From contig JAFDWS010000002.1 in assembly GCA_018268375.1 (NCBI GenBank), positions 744,001-808,000 of the forward strand: DNA of 64,000 bases. The letters run 5' to 3'. Numbering within the stretch: the first letter of the stretch is position 1; each line of letters opens with the position of its first letter. Below are positions 50,447 through 59,142 of this stretch, piece after piece. Source of the DNA: Armatimonadota bacterium. Its GTDB lineage: Bacteria > Armatimonadota > Fimbriimonadia > Fimbriimonadales > Fimbriimonadaceae. The translations under genes were made by a program, and so were the position numbers. The notes under the pieces were generated by a model. That model had not been told where the DNA came from and did not search any database. It worked only from the letters and a program-made list of their open reading frames with translations.

Positions 50447-53400
50447 CTAGTTCGCCGGTTGGGCCCCGGTAGACAGCTCCGCCTGCTTTAGTACCAGCTG
50501 CGTTGCGTCTTCCGACAAATCGGGCGGGTAGCCGTAGCGAGCAAGAAGGCGACGAACGTGACGGCGAAGATCGGCGCGAACACTCTCTCTTTGTGTCCAA
50601 TCGAGCTTCGGGAGCTTCTTCACCATTTCCGCGAGTTCGCGGGCCATTAGACGCAAGGTGTCCGACTTCATCACCGCCTTCGCCGACCCGTTTTCCGCCA
50701 GAGCGTCGTAGAACGCGGTCTCCTCGTCGTCGAGCCCAAGCTCGGCACCGTGGCTCTTAGCGTCACGAATCCACTTGGCCAACTCGATCAAGTGGGCGAT
50801 CATCTCCGCCGTGCTGATCTGCTTGTTCGTGTAGCGCACCATTGCCTGCTCCAGCGCCTCGCGGAACTTTTGGCTTTGCACCAGGTTCTTTCGCTCGCTC
50901 GTACGAATTTGATCTGCGAGGAGCTTGCGCAGGGTCTCGAGCGCGAGGTTCTTCTGCTCCAGCGCCGAAACCCGCTGCAGAAATTCATCGGATAGCACGT
51001 CGAGCCGCGCCTCTTCCAAACCAGCGGCGGCAAAGAGGTCGATCACCTCGCTTGCGGCTACCGCGCTGCCCAGCACTTGCCGCACGGCCGCATCGACGTC
51101 GCGGCGACCGGTCGTCACCACGTCTGAGTCGTCGGCCAGCCGCTTGCGGATCATCGCGGCCACGCGCTGGAAGAACGCGAGGTGCGACGCGATCGCCTCC
51201 GTCTCCGAGCGGGGCACGGCAAGGGCAAACGCAGTCGAGAGCTTCTTCACCAAATCACGGTAACGCTTCCACCCCTCGTCTTGACCCAAAACGTGGTCGA
51301 CCGCCCGCAGATACACTGCCAAAACCCCAGAAGGCTCGGTGTCGAGCGCCGCCGTGTATTCAACACCCGACATGAAGGCGCGCAATGCCTCGTAAGCGCT
51401 GAGCATAGCCGGCACCGCCTGCTCCTGCACGTTTCGGAACGGCTCCTCCTCGTCGCCGGTCGCCTTAGCATAGGTCGCCAAGGCGTCGGCGAGCTGGTCT
51501 GCGAGGCCCAGCATGTCCACGATCAAGCCGCCCGGCTTCTCGCCGTAGACGCGGTTGACCCGGGCGATCGCCTGCATCAGGTTGTGCCCAACCAGGGGCT
51601 TGTCCAGGTACATCGTATGGGCGCACGGAACGTCGAAGCCGGTCAGCCACATGTCCACCACGATGGCCAGCCGGAACTCGTCATCGGGTTTCTTGAATCG
51701 CTCCGCCAGCGTCTTGCGCTCGCCCTTGGTGTAGGCGTGCTGCTTGAGCAATCCCTCGTCGGCCGCTCCCGGTGTCATCACCACCTTCATCGCGCCCTCG
51801 TCGAGCGCGTCGCTGTGCCAGTCCGGGCGGAGCTTGCGGACCTCCTCATACAGCCGGACGGCGATGTCGCGACTCATCGTGACGACCATCGCCTTGCCCT
51901 CCATGGCCTCACGGCGCTTCTCCCAGTGCTCTACGATGAAGGCGGCGACCTTCCCGATACGCTCGGGAGCGCCGACTAGTCCCTCCAGCGCAATGCGGAC
52001 GTTCGGCGGCTCCTCGACTCCGTACTCGTCGGCTTCCGCGGCCTCTTCGATGAGCCGCTCCGCTTCCGCCGCGCCTTCCTCATTCACGGTCAGCTTCACG
52101 ATGCGCGGCTCGTAGTAGATCGGCACCGTCGCGCCGTCCTCGACCGCCTGCCGAATGTCGTAAACGTCCGCGTAGTCGCCGAAGACCCGCGGAGTGCTCT
52201 TGTCGTCGCGATCGATCGGCGTCCCCGTAAAGCCGATGAAGGTAGCGTTGGGCAAGGCGTCGCGCATCCACTTCGCGCCGCCTTCCACGAACCCGTACTG
52301 GCTGCGGTGAGCTTCGTCGGCCATGACGACCACGTTCGAGCGGTCGCTGATCTTCCCGTGCTCTTCGGTGAACTTGAAGATGGTGGTGAAGACCACGCCG
52401 CCAGTGGCGCGGTCGAGCAGTTCGCGCAGTTTGTCGCGGCTTTGCGCCTGGACCGGCTCCTCGCGCAGCAGACCGCGCCCCATCGCAAAGGTCTGGAAGA
52501 GCTGGTCGTCCAAGTCGTTGCGGTCGGTGACCACGACGATGGTCGGATTCTTCAGCTCCGGGTCGCGGATCAGCGCGCCCGCGAGCATGAGCATGGTGAG
52601 GCTCTTGCCCGAGCCTTGAGTGTGCCAGACCACGCCGCCCTTGCCCGCGTCCTCGGTCTCGTTCGTGCCGAAGGGCGGCTTGAGCACCGAGAGCACGCTC
52701 CGCCGGGCTTTGCGCACCGCGCGGAACTGGTGGTAGCCCGCGATCTTCTTCTCGATGTTGCCGTAAGGGTCTTCCTCATAGGCGACGCATTGCTGCAGGT
52801 AGTTGAGCAAGGGCTCTGGGGCGAGCAGCTCTTTGATCAAAGATTCGAGCGATGGCGGCCCACCCTTGGCGGGCCGCCACGGCATGAACCTCTGCGGGCC
52901 GCTCGTGATGGAGCCGACGCGGGTAAGCAAGCCGTCCGAAACCACGCAGAGCAGGTTGGGGGCGAAGAGGTCGGGGACGGTCAGCCGGTAGCGGTCGATC
53001 TGCTTGATCGCCTTGCCAAGCGTTGCGCTCTCGTCTGCCGGGTCCTTGAGCTCGATGACGACGAGCGGGAGGCCGTTGACGAAGAGGACGACGTCGGGCC
53101 GGATGAACCGGCCAGTCGCCCCTTGCAGCGTGAGCTGACGGACGAGGAGGAAGTCGTTGTTCTTCGGATTGTCGAAGTCCACTAATCGCGCCCGGATCGT
53201 GCGAGTCTCGCCACCTTCGCGCACTTCGACGGGAACTCCTTCGAGAAGAAGGGAGTGGAGGCTTCGGTTGCTGCCGATAAGCGTTGCTTCGCCGACCGTG
53301 GACACTGCCTTGGCGACCTGCTCGCAGTCTGCCGTCGAGAGTGCTGGATTCAAATCATGGATGGCATCGTGAAGGCGCTCTGTGGCGATGGAGTGCAGTA

Positions 53401-53503
53401 AAAGCGCTGGGTTGAATTCGTCAACCGAGGGCGCGAGGTAACCAGCGCCTGACAAGTGCACGCATGCGATGTCCTCGACCAGTTGCTCCTTCGGACTGAT
53501 CAT
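50447..53503 (-). CDS. hsdR: Type I restriction enzyme, R subunit
   Basis: 1018 residues. N-terminal nuclease domain of the D...ExK type (RPDVVLFVNGLPLVVIELKDP), then a superfamily 2 motor: Walker A VVWHTQGSGKSLTM, DEAH box MADEAHRSQYG, FTGTPIDRDD and a VDMWLTGFDVPC block. The C-terminal helical part contacts HsdM. It translocates and cuts DNA lacking the island's methylation. The ATG overlaps the stop of the Abi-like gene (ATGA), so it is translated from the hsdM-hsdS-abi transcript. Confidence 0.95.
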   Translation of the reverse strand: MISPKEQLVEDIACVHLSGAGYLAPSVDEFNPALLLHSIATERLHDAIHDLNPALSTADCEQVAKAVSTVGEATLIGSNRSLHSLLLEGVPVEVREGGETRTIRARLVDFDNPKNNDFLLVRQLTLQGATGRFIRPDVVLFVNGLPLVVIELKDPADESATLGKAIKQIDRYRLTVPDLFAPNLLCVVSDGLLTRVGSITSGPQRFMPWRPAKGGPPSLESLIKELLAPEPLLNYLQQCVAYEEDPYGNIEKKIAGYHQFRAVRKARRSVLSVLKPPFGTNETEDAGKGGVVWHTQGSGKSLTMLMLAGALIRDPELKNPTIVVVTDRNDLDDQLFQTFAMGRGLLREEPVQAQSRDKLRELLDRATGGVVFTTIFKFTEEHGKISDRSNVVVMADEAHRSQYGFVEGGAKWMRDALPNATFIGFTGTPIDRDDKSTPRVFGDYADVYDIRQAVEDGATVPIYYEPRIVKLTVNEEGAAEAERLIEEAAEADEYGVEEPPNVRIALEGLVGAPERIGKVAAFIVEHWEKRREAMEGKAMVVTMSRDIAVRLYEEVRKLRPDWHSDALDEGAMKVVMTPGAADEGLLKQHAYTKGERKTLAERFKKPDDEFRLAIVVDMWLTGFDVPCAHTMYLDKPLVGHNLMQAIARVNRVYGEKPGGLIVDMLGLADQLADALATYAKATGDEEEPFRNVQEQAVPAMLSAYEALRAFMSGVEYTAALDTEPSGVLAVYLRAVDHVLGQDEGWKRYRDLVKKLSTAFALAVPRSETEAIASHLAFFQRVAAMIRKRLADDSDVVTTGRRDVDAAVRQVLGSAVAASEVIDLFAAAGLEEARLDVLSDEFLQRVSALEQKNLALETLRKLLADQIRTSERKNLVQSQKFREALEQAMVRYTNKQISTAEMIAHLIELAKWIRDAKSHGAELGLDDEETAFYDALAENGSAKAVMKSDTLRLMARELAEMVKKLPKLDWTQRESVRADLRRHVRRLLARYGYPPDLSEDATQLVLKQAELSTGAQPAN

Positions 53504-54186
53504 CCGGTCGGCTCCTCCGCGTCTGCCTCTGGCGGAGTTGTCAAGTAGTCGTTCAACGCCGTTCGGTAAGCGCCCGGCGCGGCGTGAAACAGTATTCGAC
53601 TAACGAGAAAAGACTCTGTTCCGATTGTCACGGGCTCGTACTGGTCGTCCAACCATTGGTTGAAATCCTGATGGTCGTTGTAATACACACGGGCCCCTGG
53701 TGACCGGGTTAGGGCGTCTCGGTGCGCTCGAAACAGAAAGGAAGCGATGGTGTCGGCCGCTTGCGCGGCGAGCCACGCCTGACGCTCCTCCAACTGTGCG
53801 TCCGCTACGTCCTTGCCGTGGGAAACCGAACCATAGAGATTCCGCAACTCGCAGAGTCCCTGGATCGCTTGGATCAGACCTCTGTTTGCCTTGATGACTG
53901 CCTCCCGCCCTTCAGCTTGCTTCGGGTGGCCTCTAGGCAAGAGATCCAGTCGCATTGTCGTTTCTTTCAGCAGCCTGGGCGCATCCCAGCCGGGATCTGC
54001 TGGGAAGCCCAAGTCTGACAAAACAGTTTTGCACACAGACTCAACGAGAGACTTTGCCAAATCAAAGGTGAATTCTGGCCCAGAGGTGACCGACTCCTCC
54101 AACGCCTTCACGTGCGATTCGAATCGGGACTCCGTCGGTAAGACAAGTTCCCGGCAACCCATCAACGAGAAGTTCGCTTCAGCCAT
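53500..54186 (-). CDS. Abortive-infection C-terminal (Abi_C)-type protein
   Basis: 228 residues from ATG 54186. Residues about 95-140 carry the Abi_C pattern IKANRGLIQAIQGLCELRNLYGSVSHGKD followed by helices ending ASFLFRAHRDAL. Such proteins trigger growth arrest or death on phage attack. The N-terminal part (LAKSLVESVCKTVL) matches the usual preceding helix. Its start overlaps the hsdS stop by eight bases and its stop overlaps hsdR, so its synthesis is locked to the restriction subunits. Confidence 0.8.
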   Translation of the reverse strand: MAEANFSLMGCRELVLPTESRFESHVKALEESVTSGPEFTFDLAKSLVESVCKTVLSDLGFPADPGWDAPRLLKETTMRLDLLPRGHPKQAEGREAVIKANRGLIQAIQGLCELRNLYGSVSHGKDVADAQLEERQAWLAAQAADTIASFLFRAHRDALTRSPGARVYYNDHQDFNQWLDDQYEPVTIGTESFLVSRILFHAAPGAYRTALNDYLTTPPEADAEEPTG

Positions 54187-55435
54187 TCGAGTCATCCCCT
54201 ACGCGAACACTGCCCGACAACAGGCGCGGCAGAAGGTAGTCACGAAGCTCGGCGAGCTTGACAGATTCCTGTACAATGGCTGTGACGAGGTCAAAGAGCG
54301 GCTCGCAGCGACCCTCGAAAGCCGCGAGGAGCTTTGCCGAAGGAACAACTGTTGGTATTGGTCGAAAGGCCGCCTTACTTATCTCCGGGAATGTCGTCCC
54401 GCTTGCCCGACCTTTGATGTCTTCCATCGCGAATCGCACCCAATGAAAAACATATAGTGGCGGCAGGAGACCGTCGCAAACCAGAGCGATGAAGCCTTGG
54501 TTGATGGCCGTCGGCACTTTGGCTAGTGCTGTGTAGCCAATCGGCGCACGTGACGACAGCAGGACAGTGTCAAGCGGAAGGACTCCAGAGCTGATCTGAG
54601 CCGCTCCTATATTGGTGATCCGTCGCTCCGTGCCGAGAAGGACGGGGTCGCGAAGTCCGGATAGGTCCTTGGGGGTTACCCAGCAATGGGTGCCGTTTTC
54701 CCAGAAATCTGGCTCCTTGGTACTCGGTGTTGCGCCACCCTTGACTGTGACCAGGTCACCTATGGAACGCACCTCCCACCCTTCCGGGATGGGGCCGAGA
54801 GGGGATGAGGTGAAGGTCGTTGGGAGGGCAGCGAAGGTTTCGGGGGGCATGCCGGGGAAGCTCTTGGCGCCGGTGGCCTTGGCTCGCACCGGCTCAAAGT
54901 CCACAAACCACGCCTTGAACGTCGCCTGGGCGAGCCGCTCCAGCGCCTCGCTCGTCCGCCGGTTCTGCTCGATCTTGTCGTCGAGCGAGCCAAGCGCGGC
55001 GACAATGGCCTCTCGCCCGTCCCGATCCGGGTAGGGAATGGGAACACGGTTCATGTTGCCTTGGCTCAGCTTCGGCTGGACCGCCCCAGTGACAAACGGC
55101 CGAATGTTCGTAGCGCTCAGCGCATAGTAGAGATAGCGGGTTTCGATGTCGTCTTCGCCCTGCAACACGTGGGCGTGGTTGTTGACCCAGAATTCCCCAG
55201 ACGCCAGTTGCAGAAACGGCGAACCATCCTCCTTAACGACCGAGCCATCTTCTCCTACAAGCAGATAGAGCCCCGAGAAAATCGGCTGGTCGACGTAATC
55301 AATGATTCCTGCCGCACCGTAATAGGGGTACTTGCCCCGTCGTTGCTCGCGCTCGCGACTCGACAAAGGAATTCTGCGCGCATCGAAGTTGCGCACAACA
55401 AGGCCGAAGTCCGCCGTTGGGAGTCCTGAGGTCAC
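54179..55435 (-). CDS. hsdS: Type I restriction-modification specificity subunit
   Basis: 418 residues from GTG 55435. Two target-recognition halves separated by conserved helices: the first with ...[19 protein letters not shown] and a central helix [30 protein letters not shown]; the second beginning [25 protein letters not shown]. It determines the DNA target of the complex. The GTG overlaps the hsdM stop (GTGA). The much longer upstream frame lies inside hsdM and is excluded. Confidence 0.93.
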   Translation of the reverse strand: MTSGLPTADFGLVVRNFDARRIPLSSREREQRRGKYPYYGAAGIIDYVDQPIFSGLYLLVGEDGSVVKEDGSPFLQLASGEFWVNNHAHVLQGEDDIETRYLYYALSATNIRPFVTGAVQPKLSQGNMNRVPIPYPDRDGREAIVAALGSLDDKIEQNRRTSEALERLAQATFKAWFVDFEPVRAKATGAKSFPGMPPETFAALPTTFTSSPLGPIPEGWEVRSIGDLVTVKGGATPSTKEPDFWENGTHCWVTPKDLSGLRDPVLLGTERRITNIGAAQISSGVLPLDTVLLSSRAPIGYTALAKVPTAINQGFIALVCDGLLPPLYVFHWVRFAMEDIKGRASGTTFPEISKAAFRPIPTVVPSAKLLAAFEGRCEPLFDLVTAIVQESVKLAELRDYLLPRLLSGSVRVGDDSNG

Positions 55436-57111
55436 GGCTCGTCCACCCTCGCGAGCTGCTCGCGGACGATCTGCCCCAACCGCTCCCCTTCCGCTAAGTG
55501 CGTCTCCAACTCCGCCACCAGGCGCGGGTACTTCTCGGCGAACGGCTCGTCGTCGTCCTCCATCGCCATGGCGCCGACGAAGCGCCCGGGAGTGAGGATG
55601 TGGCCTTGCTTGGCGATCTCTTCGGTGGGGACGGCCTTGCAGAATCCGGGTCTGTCCTCGTACTTCCACTCGCCGTGCTCTTCGTCGCTCCACCATTCCG
55701 GTGCGGGTTCGCCGCGCCACATGCGGTAGGCGTAGACAATGCGGCCGATGTCTGAAGACGGCAGGGGATCACGGGTGCCGGGCACCTCCTCGTGCTCTTC
55801 GGTGCCGGACAGCACTCGGTTCACCCGGGTCTGCATCCAGCCGAGCTTGCGGGCGTCGATGAACAGCGTCTCGCCCTTCCGCCCTTCGGGGCGGTTGGGC
55901 GTGCCTTTGCGGACGTTCTTGCCCGTCTTGTCGCGAGTGAGGAACCAGAGGCAGACGGGAATGCCGGTGGTGAGGAAGAGCTGGGCTGGGAGGGCGACGA
56001 TGCAGTCCACCAGATCGGCCTCGACGATATTCTTTCTGATCTCGCCTTCGCCGCCTGTGTTGGTGCTGAGCGAGCCGTTCGCCATCACGAAGCCGGCCAC
56101 GCCCCCTCCTCGCCCGTTGGGATAGGCGAGGTGGTGGATGAAGTGCTGGATCCATGCGTAGTTGGCGTTACCGACCGGCGGCGTGCCGTAGGCCCACCGC
56201 TTGTCCTCGCGCAGCAGATGACCGCCCCAATCGCTAATGTTGAAGGGGGGATTGGCGAGCACGAAGTCAGCTTTCAGGTCTTGGTGGAGGTCACGCAGGA
56301 AGGTGTCGGCGGGCTGTGCGCCAAGGTTCGCCTCGATGCCATGGATAGCGAGGTTCATGTGGGCGAGCCGCCACGTGGTGGGGTTGCTTTCCTGCCCGAA
56401 GATGGAGACGTCGGTCTGGTTGCCGCCGTGGGACTCGACGAAGCGCTCGCTCTGCAGGAACATGCCCCCGCTCCCGCAGCAGGGATCGTAGACGCGGCCC
56501 TCATAGGGCTCAAGCATCTCGACGAGCAGGCGCACGACGGGGCGCGGCGTGTAGAACTCGCCGCCGAGCTTGCCCTCGGCAGCGGCGAACTTGCCGAGGA
56601 AGTACTCGTAGACCCGTCCCAGCCGGTCGCGGGCGATCCGTCGGTCTTCTTTGAAGCCGATGTTGGCGATCAGGTCGACTAGCCCTTTGAGCTTGACGGG
56701 TTCGATGCCGCGCCGTGCGTAGTCGCGCGGGAGCTTGCCCTTTAGGTTGGGGTTGTCGCGTTCGACAGCGAGAATGGCATCGTCGATCAGGACGGCGATA
56801 TCCGGACGGACGGCTTGCGCTTGGAGGTTTGCCCAGCGGGCTTCGACCGGCACCCAGAAGACGCGCTCGGCGGTGTATTCGTCCCTGTTTTCGAGGAGCG
56901 GCTCGCGCTGTTCTTTGGGGATGCCGTCCTTTTCGAGCTCTGTCTCTAGTTGCTCGCGCCGAGCGGCGAAGGAGTCGGAGATGTACTTGAGGAAGAGAAG
57001 TCCAAGGACGACGTGCTTGTACTCGGCCGCATCGACTTGGCCGCGGAGGGCGTCTGCGGCTTTCCAGAGAGTGTCGGCGTAGGCAAGGTCCGTGTTGTTC
57101 GTTTCACTCAT
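55432..57111 (-). CDS. hsdM: Type I restriction-modification methyltransferase subunit
   Basis: 559 residues. N-terminal HsdM helical domain ([22 protein letters not shown]), SAM-binding motif [16 protein letters not shown] and the catalytic NPPF ([12 protein letters not shown]), an N6-adenine methyltransferase. It modifies the site chosen by HsdS. First of four coupled genes hsdM-hsdS-abi-hsdR; about 130 bases separate it from the upstream GIY-YIG gene. Confidence 0.95.
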   Translation of the reverse strand: MSETNNTDLAYADTLWKAADALRGQVDAAEYKHVVLGLLFLKYISDSFAARREQLETELEKDGIPKEQREPLLENRDEYTAERVFWVPVEARWANLQAQAVRPDIAVLIDDAILAVERDNPNLKGKLPRDYARRGIEPVKLKGLVDLIANIGFKEDRRIARDRLGRVYEYFLGKFAAAEGKLGGEFYTPRPVVRLLVEMLEPYEGRVYDPCCGSGGMFLQSERFVESHGGNQTDVSIFGQESNPTTWRLAHMNLAIHGIEANLGAQPADTFLRDLHQDLKADFVLANPPFNISDWGGHLLREDKRWAYGTPPVGNANYAWIQHFIHHLAYPNGRGGGVAGFVMANGSLSTNTGGEGEIRKNIVEADLVDCIVALPAQLFLTTGIPVCLWFLTRDKTGKNVRKGTPNRPEGRKGETLFIDARKLGWMQTRVNRVLSGTEEHEEVPGTRDPLPSSDIGRIVYAYRMWRGEPAPEWWSDEEHGEWKYEDRPGFCKAVPTEEIAKQGHILTPGRFVGAMAMEDDDEPFAEKYPRLVAELETHLAEGERLGQIVREQLARVDEP

Positions 57112-57242
57112 TGGGGTTCGGCTTGATCTTCCAAGGGATCACCAACGGCGCTTTGGCGAGTTGGAACTCGATTCTGGAGTATGCCATCGGCGATGCCACT
57201 TACGCACGGGGAGGGGTTCCTCTCGTCACTTTGTTGAACTCA

Positions 57243-58046
57243 TCAGTCTGCCCACTTGCTGGCAAGCTCGGCTAAGAACTGCGCCTTCTCCTTTTGCTTA
57301 AGCCCGGGATCTTCGGCTTGGAGGTACTCCATTGCTGTCAAGCCCTTTCCTTGTTGACGATTCTGAGGTGGCTCTGCAAGCTCAATGAGCACTGCTTCCA
57401 ATAAGGAGACCACTTGCTCCAATCCGTCTTGGCCGCTCCAATTTGGTACGAGGCCTCCCTCGGTCGTCACTTGCCAGAAGCCAAACCAAGAAAAGCGGTC
57501 CCAACGCGACCGTAGCCGATCGAGCGTGTGATCCCTAAGTCGACCACCCACACTTTGTTGGGTGGCGCGACCAACATAGACGATTCGCAGGTGGTCGTAT
57601 AGGACGTAGATGCCTCGCTGCTCGCAAAAGTCGACCAGCGAAGTGGTTTGAAACTGCTGACCCAGAATCCTAGGGGTCGTCCTTGACCAGTCCACGCGTT
57701 TTCTGTCCCAGTACATGCCGAAGGCTTGTATCGCTAGCCCCGATTGCCTGGCCGGAAGATCTTGCGGTTGGGACTGAACGGCAACAGTTGGGTTCTCACC
57801 GAGCCATTCTCGCAGCCCGTACACCCCGGTTGAGAACCGAGCAAACCTTGCACGATCACCAAGTTTGAGATCCTGCGAAAACTGGGCTGCGACCGTGTAG
57901 GAAGGCGTAGCCCCCAAGCTTTCCCTCAGCCCTTGCGTCACGATGGCCTCCGTGACGTCCATGTAGTGCATTGGCTCACCCCTATCGCGGATCACCTTCT
58001 CTATGGCCTGCACCCAAGTGAGCTCGTTGTTTGGCACGCAAAGCAT
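57243..58046 (-). CDS. HARE-HTH and GIY-YIG nuclease-like protein
   Basis: 267 residues. N-terminal HARE-HTH-like winged helix (WVQAIEKVIRDRGEPMHYMDVTEAIVTQGL...FSTGVYGLREW), common in restriction systems, followed by a GIY-YIG fold: GIYVLYDHLRIVYVGRATQQSVGGRL with the Tyr, Tyr and Arg of the motif, and an SWFGFW block. Likely a nuclease accessory to the restriction operon. The ATG is immediately behind TTACATA, so GTG 58037 could be the true start. Confidence 0.75.
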   Translation of the reverse strand: MLCVPNNELTWVQAIEKVIRDRGEPMHYMDVTEAIVTQGLRESLGATPSYTVAAQFSQDLKLGDRARFARFSTGVYGLREWLGENPTVAVQSQPQDLPARQSGLAIQAFGMYWDRKRVDWSRTTPRILGQQFQTTSLVDFCEQRGIYVLYDHLRIVYVGRATQQSVGGRLRDHTLDRLRSRWDRFSWFGFWQVTTEGGLVPNWSGQDGLEQVVSLLEAVLIELAEPPQNRQQGKGLTAMEYLQAEDPGLKQKEKAQFLAELASKWAD

Positions 58047-58094
58047 TATGTAAGGCTTAACCGGGCTTGGTATCCTGAGGCGCCGAGGTGGTCA

Positions 58095-58823
58095 TTGTCA
58101 AGGCGAAAGTTCATCGAAGAGCACGGCGCAACTTGCGCGAACTGGAACTGGAGCTGGTCCTTCGTCAATGGGGCTGAACGATTCGTGATCTTTGGTGCAT
58201 GGGACATCAACACCGACCTCGACCGCGCCGTCATCTTGAGGGACAAATGGGAGGTCAGCAGCCTCGGGAAGCGGAATCTGGGATACTCGCAAGCCCTCGA
58301 ACACGTCCGCCTTGTTGACACCGAAGGATTTCGGCTTTTTACGTTTCCCATCGAGCACTCTGGGGAGGACGGCAATGGCCCAGCGAGGATCAAGTCGTTT
58401 GAACCAGTCCTGACCGAGCGCCTTCTGCTTCGGGACGTGGGCGCGTGGTATGCGGTCGACACCAACGCTTGGGTGCCAACGACGGAAGAGGAGATCAGGC
58501 AGCCGGGTTTCCCCGAAGGTGCCCTTCGGGTCGTTACGGTCACCTCGTATGAACGAAGTTCCAAAGCGAGGGCTGAGTGCTTGCGTCACTACGGCCATCG
58601 CTGCAGCGTGTGCGATATGGACTTCGCCAGCCGGTACGGGCAGGAAGCAGCAAGAATCATGCACGTCCATCACTTGATCCCGTTGGGCCAGTTGCGGTCG
58701 GAGTACGTCGTCGACCCGATTAAGGATCTTCGGCCCGTCTGTCCAAACTGCCATGCGGTGATCCATACGCAGTCAGAAGCCCTTTCGATTGAGCGGGTAA
58801 GGGCGATGCTGGCTTCAGTGTGA
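58095..58823 (+). CDS. HNH endonuclease, McrA-like
   Basis: 242 residues from TTG 58095 (SD GAGG six bases upstream); the frame is open to 57933 but that part is antisense to the GIY-YIG gene. The C-terminal HNH domain holds C-x2-C (CSVCDMDF), the catalytic HVHHLIPLGQL and a second CPNCHAVIH zinc pair. The N-terminal 150 residues have no methionine start but are protein-like (CANWNWSWSFVNG, FVIFGAWDINTDLDRAV) and may read modified or target DNA. Divergent from the GIY-YIG gene by 48 bases. Confidence 0.8.
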   Translation: MSRRKFIEEHGATCANWNWSWSFVNGAERFVIFGAWDINTDLDRAVILRDKWEVSSLGKRNLGYSQALEHVRLVDTEGFRLFTFPIEHSGEDGNGPARIKSFEPVLTERLLLRDVGAWYAVDTNAWVPTTEEEIRQPGFPEGALRVVTVTSYERSSKARAECLRHYGHRCSVCDMDFASRYGQEAARIMHVHHLIPLGQLRSEYVVDPIKDLRPVCPNCHAVIHTQSEALSIERVRAMLASV

Positions 58824-58847
58824 CCAGCGGGTCGTGACAGGTCGTTA

Positions 58848-58868
58848 ACTGAAGTGTAAACGTAAGTG
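58848..58868. promoter_or_regulatory. Putative right integrase arm sites
   Basis: ACTGAAGTGTAAAC followed by TAAACGTAAGTG (58857-58868), the same words as near the left end (30868-30905), 54 bases inside the right att core. Confidence 0.5.
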
Positions 58869-58885
58869 GCCGCCAACCAGACATG

Positions 58886-58913
58886 AAAAAACCCTTCGCT
58901 GGCCGAAGGGTTT
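58886..58913 (-). terminator. Rho-independent terminator after tRNA-Asn
   Basis: On the minus strand AAACCCTTCGGCCAGCGAAGGGTTT ends in a T-run. It lies 14 bases past the tRNA 3' end, on the island side, so the island supplies a terminator along with the replacement tRNA 3' end. Confidence 0.8.
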
Positions 58914-58922
58914 AGGTTGAAT

Positions 58923-58972
58923 TTAGTGGCTGCCGCAGTAGGACTCGAACCTACGACCCGCTGATTAACAGT
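58923..58972 (-). repeat. Right attachment repeat within tRNA-Asn
   Basis: 50 bases identical to 30715-30764, covering the CCA end to the anticodon loop of the tRNA. Homology continues outward with two mismatches to AGGTT. Confidence 0.9.
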
Positions 58973-59002
58973 CAGCTGCTCTACCGACTGAGCTATGCGG
59001 CA
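58927..59002 (-). tRNA. tRNA-Asn (anticodon GTT)
   Basis: 76 bases including an encoded CCA. Acceptor stem TGCCGCA pairs fully with TGCGGCA. D-arm GCTC AGTCGGTAGA GC, anticodon arm GCTGA-CTGTTAA-TCAGC with anticodon GTT, and T-arm GTAGG-TTCGAGT-CCTAC are all present. Discriminator G. Its 3' part is the island integration site. Confidence 0.96.
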
Positions 59003-59128
59003 GCGTGAGGGGTTATTCTACCCACCCTCATTTTCGGCATCGCAGGACGGCAGCCGCAGGCTGGAGGTTGGGGAAAACCGGGGGACAGCCGACGTCCGCA
59101 GGGGAAGCGAGGGCGCCACAGAGCCAGC

Positions 59129-59134
59129 CACAAT
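59129..59134 (+). promoter_or_regulatory. -10-like box before the porin gene
   Basis: CACAAT eight bases before ATG 59143, followed by CC as in the galT and iorA upstream regions. Confidence 0.4.
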
Positions 59135-59142
59135 CCATAACA

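Larger units (their letters stand above)
30715..58972. mobile_element. Integrated genomic island / integrative element in tRNA-Asn
   Basis: A 50-base direct repeat (30715-30764 and 58923-58972) bounds the region. The right copy is the 3' part of an intact tRNA-Asn gene; the left copy is a detached 3' tRNA fragment. A tyrosine recombinase gene lies 148 bases inside the left repeat and an excisionase-like gene lies within. Content is accessory: RHS toxin system, phage-like replication genes, restriction and abortive-infection genes. No virion structural, conjugation or mobilisation genes are visible, so it is a satellite-like or non-self-transmissible island, or its transfer genes are unrecognised. 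Confidence 0.88.
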
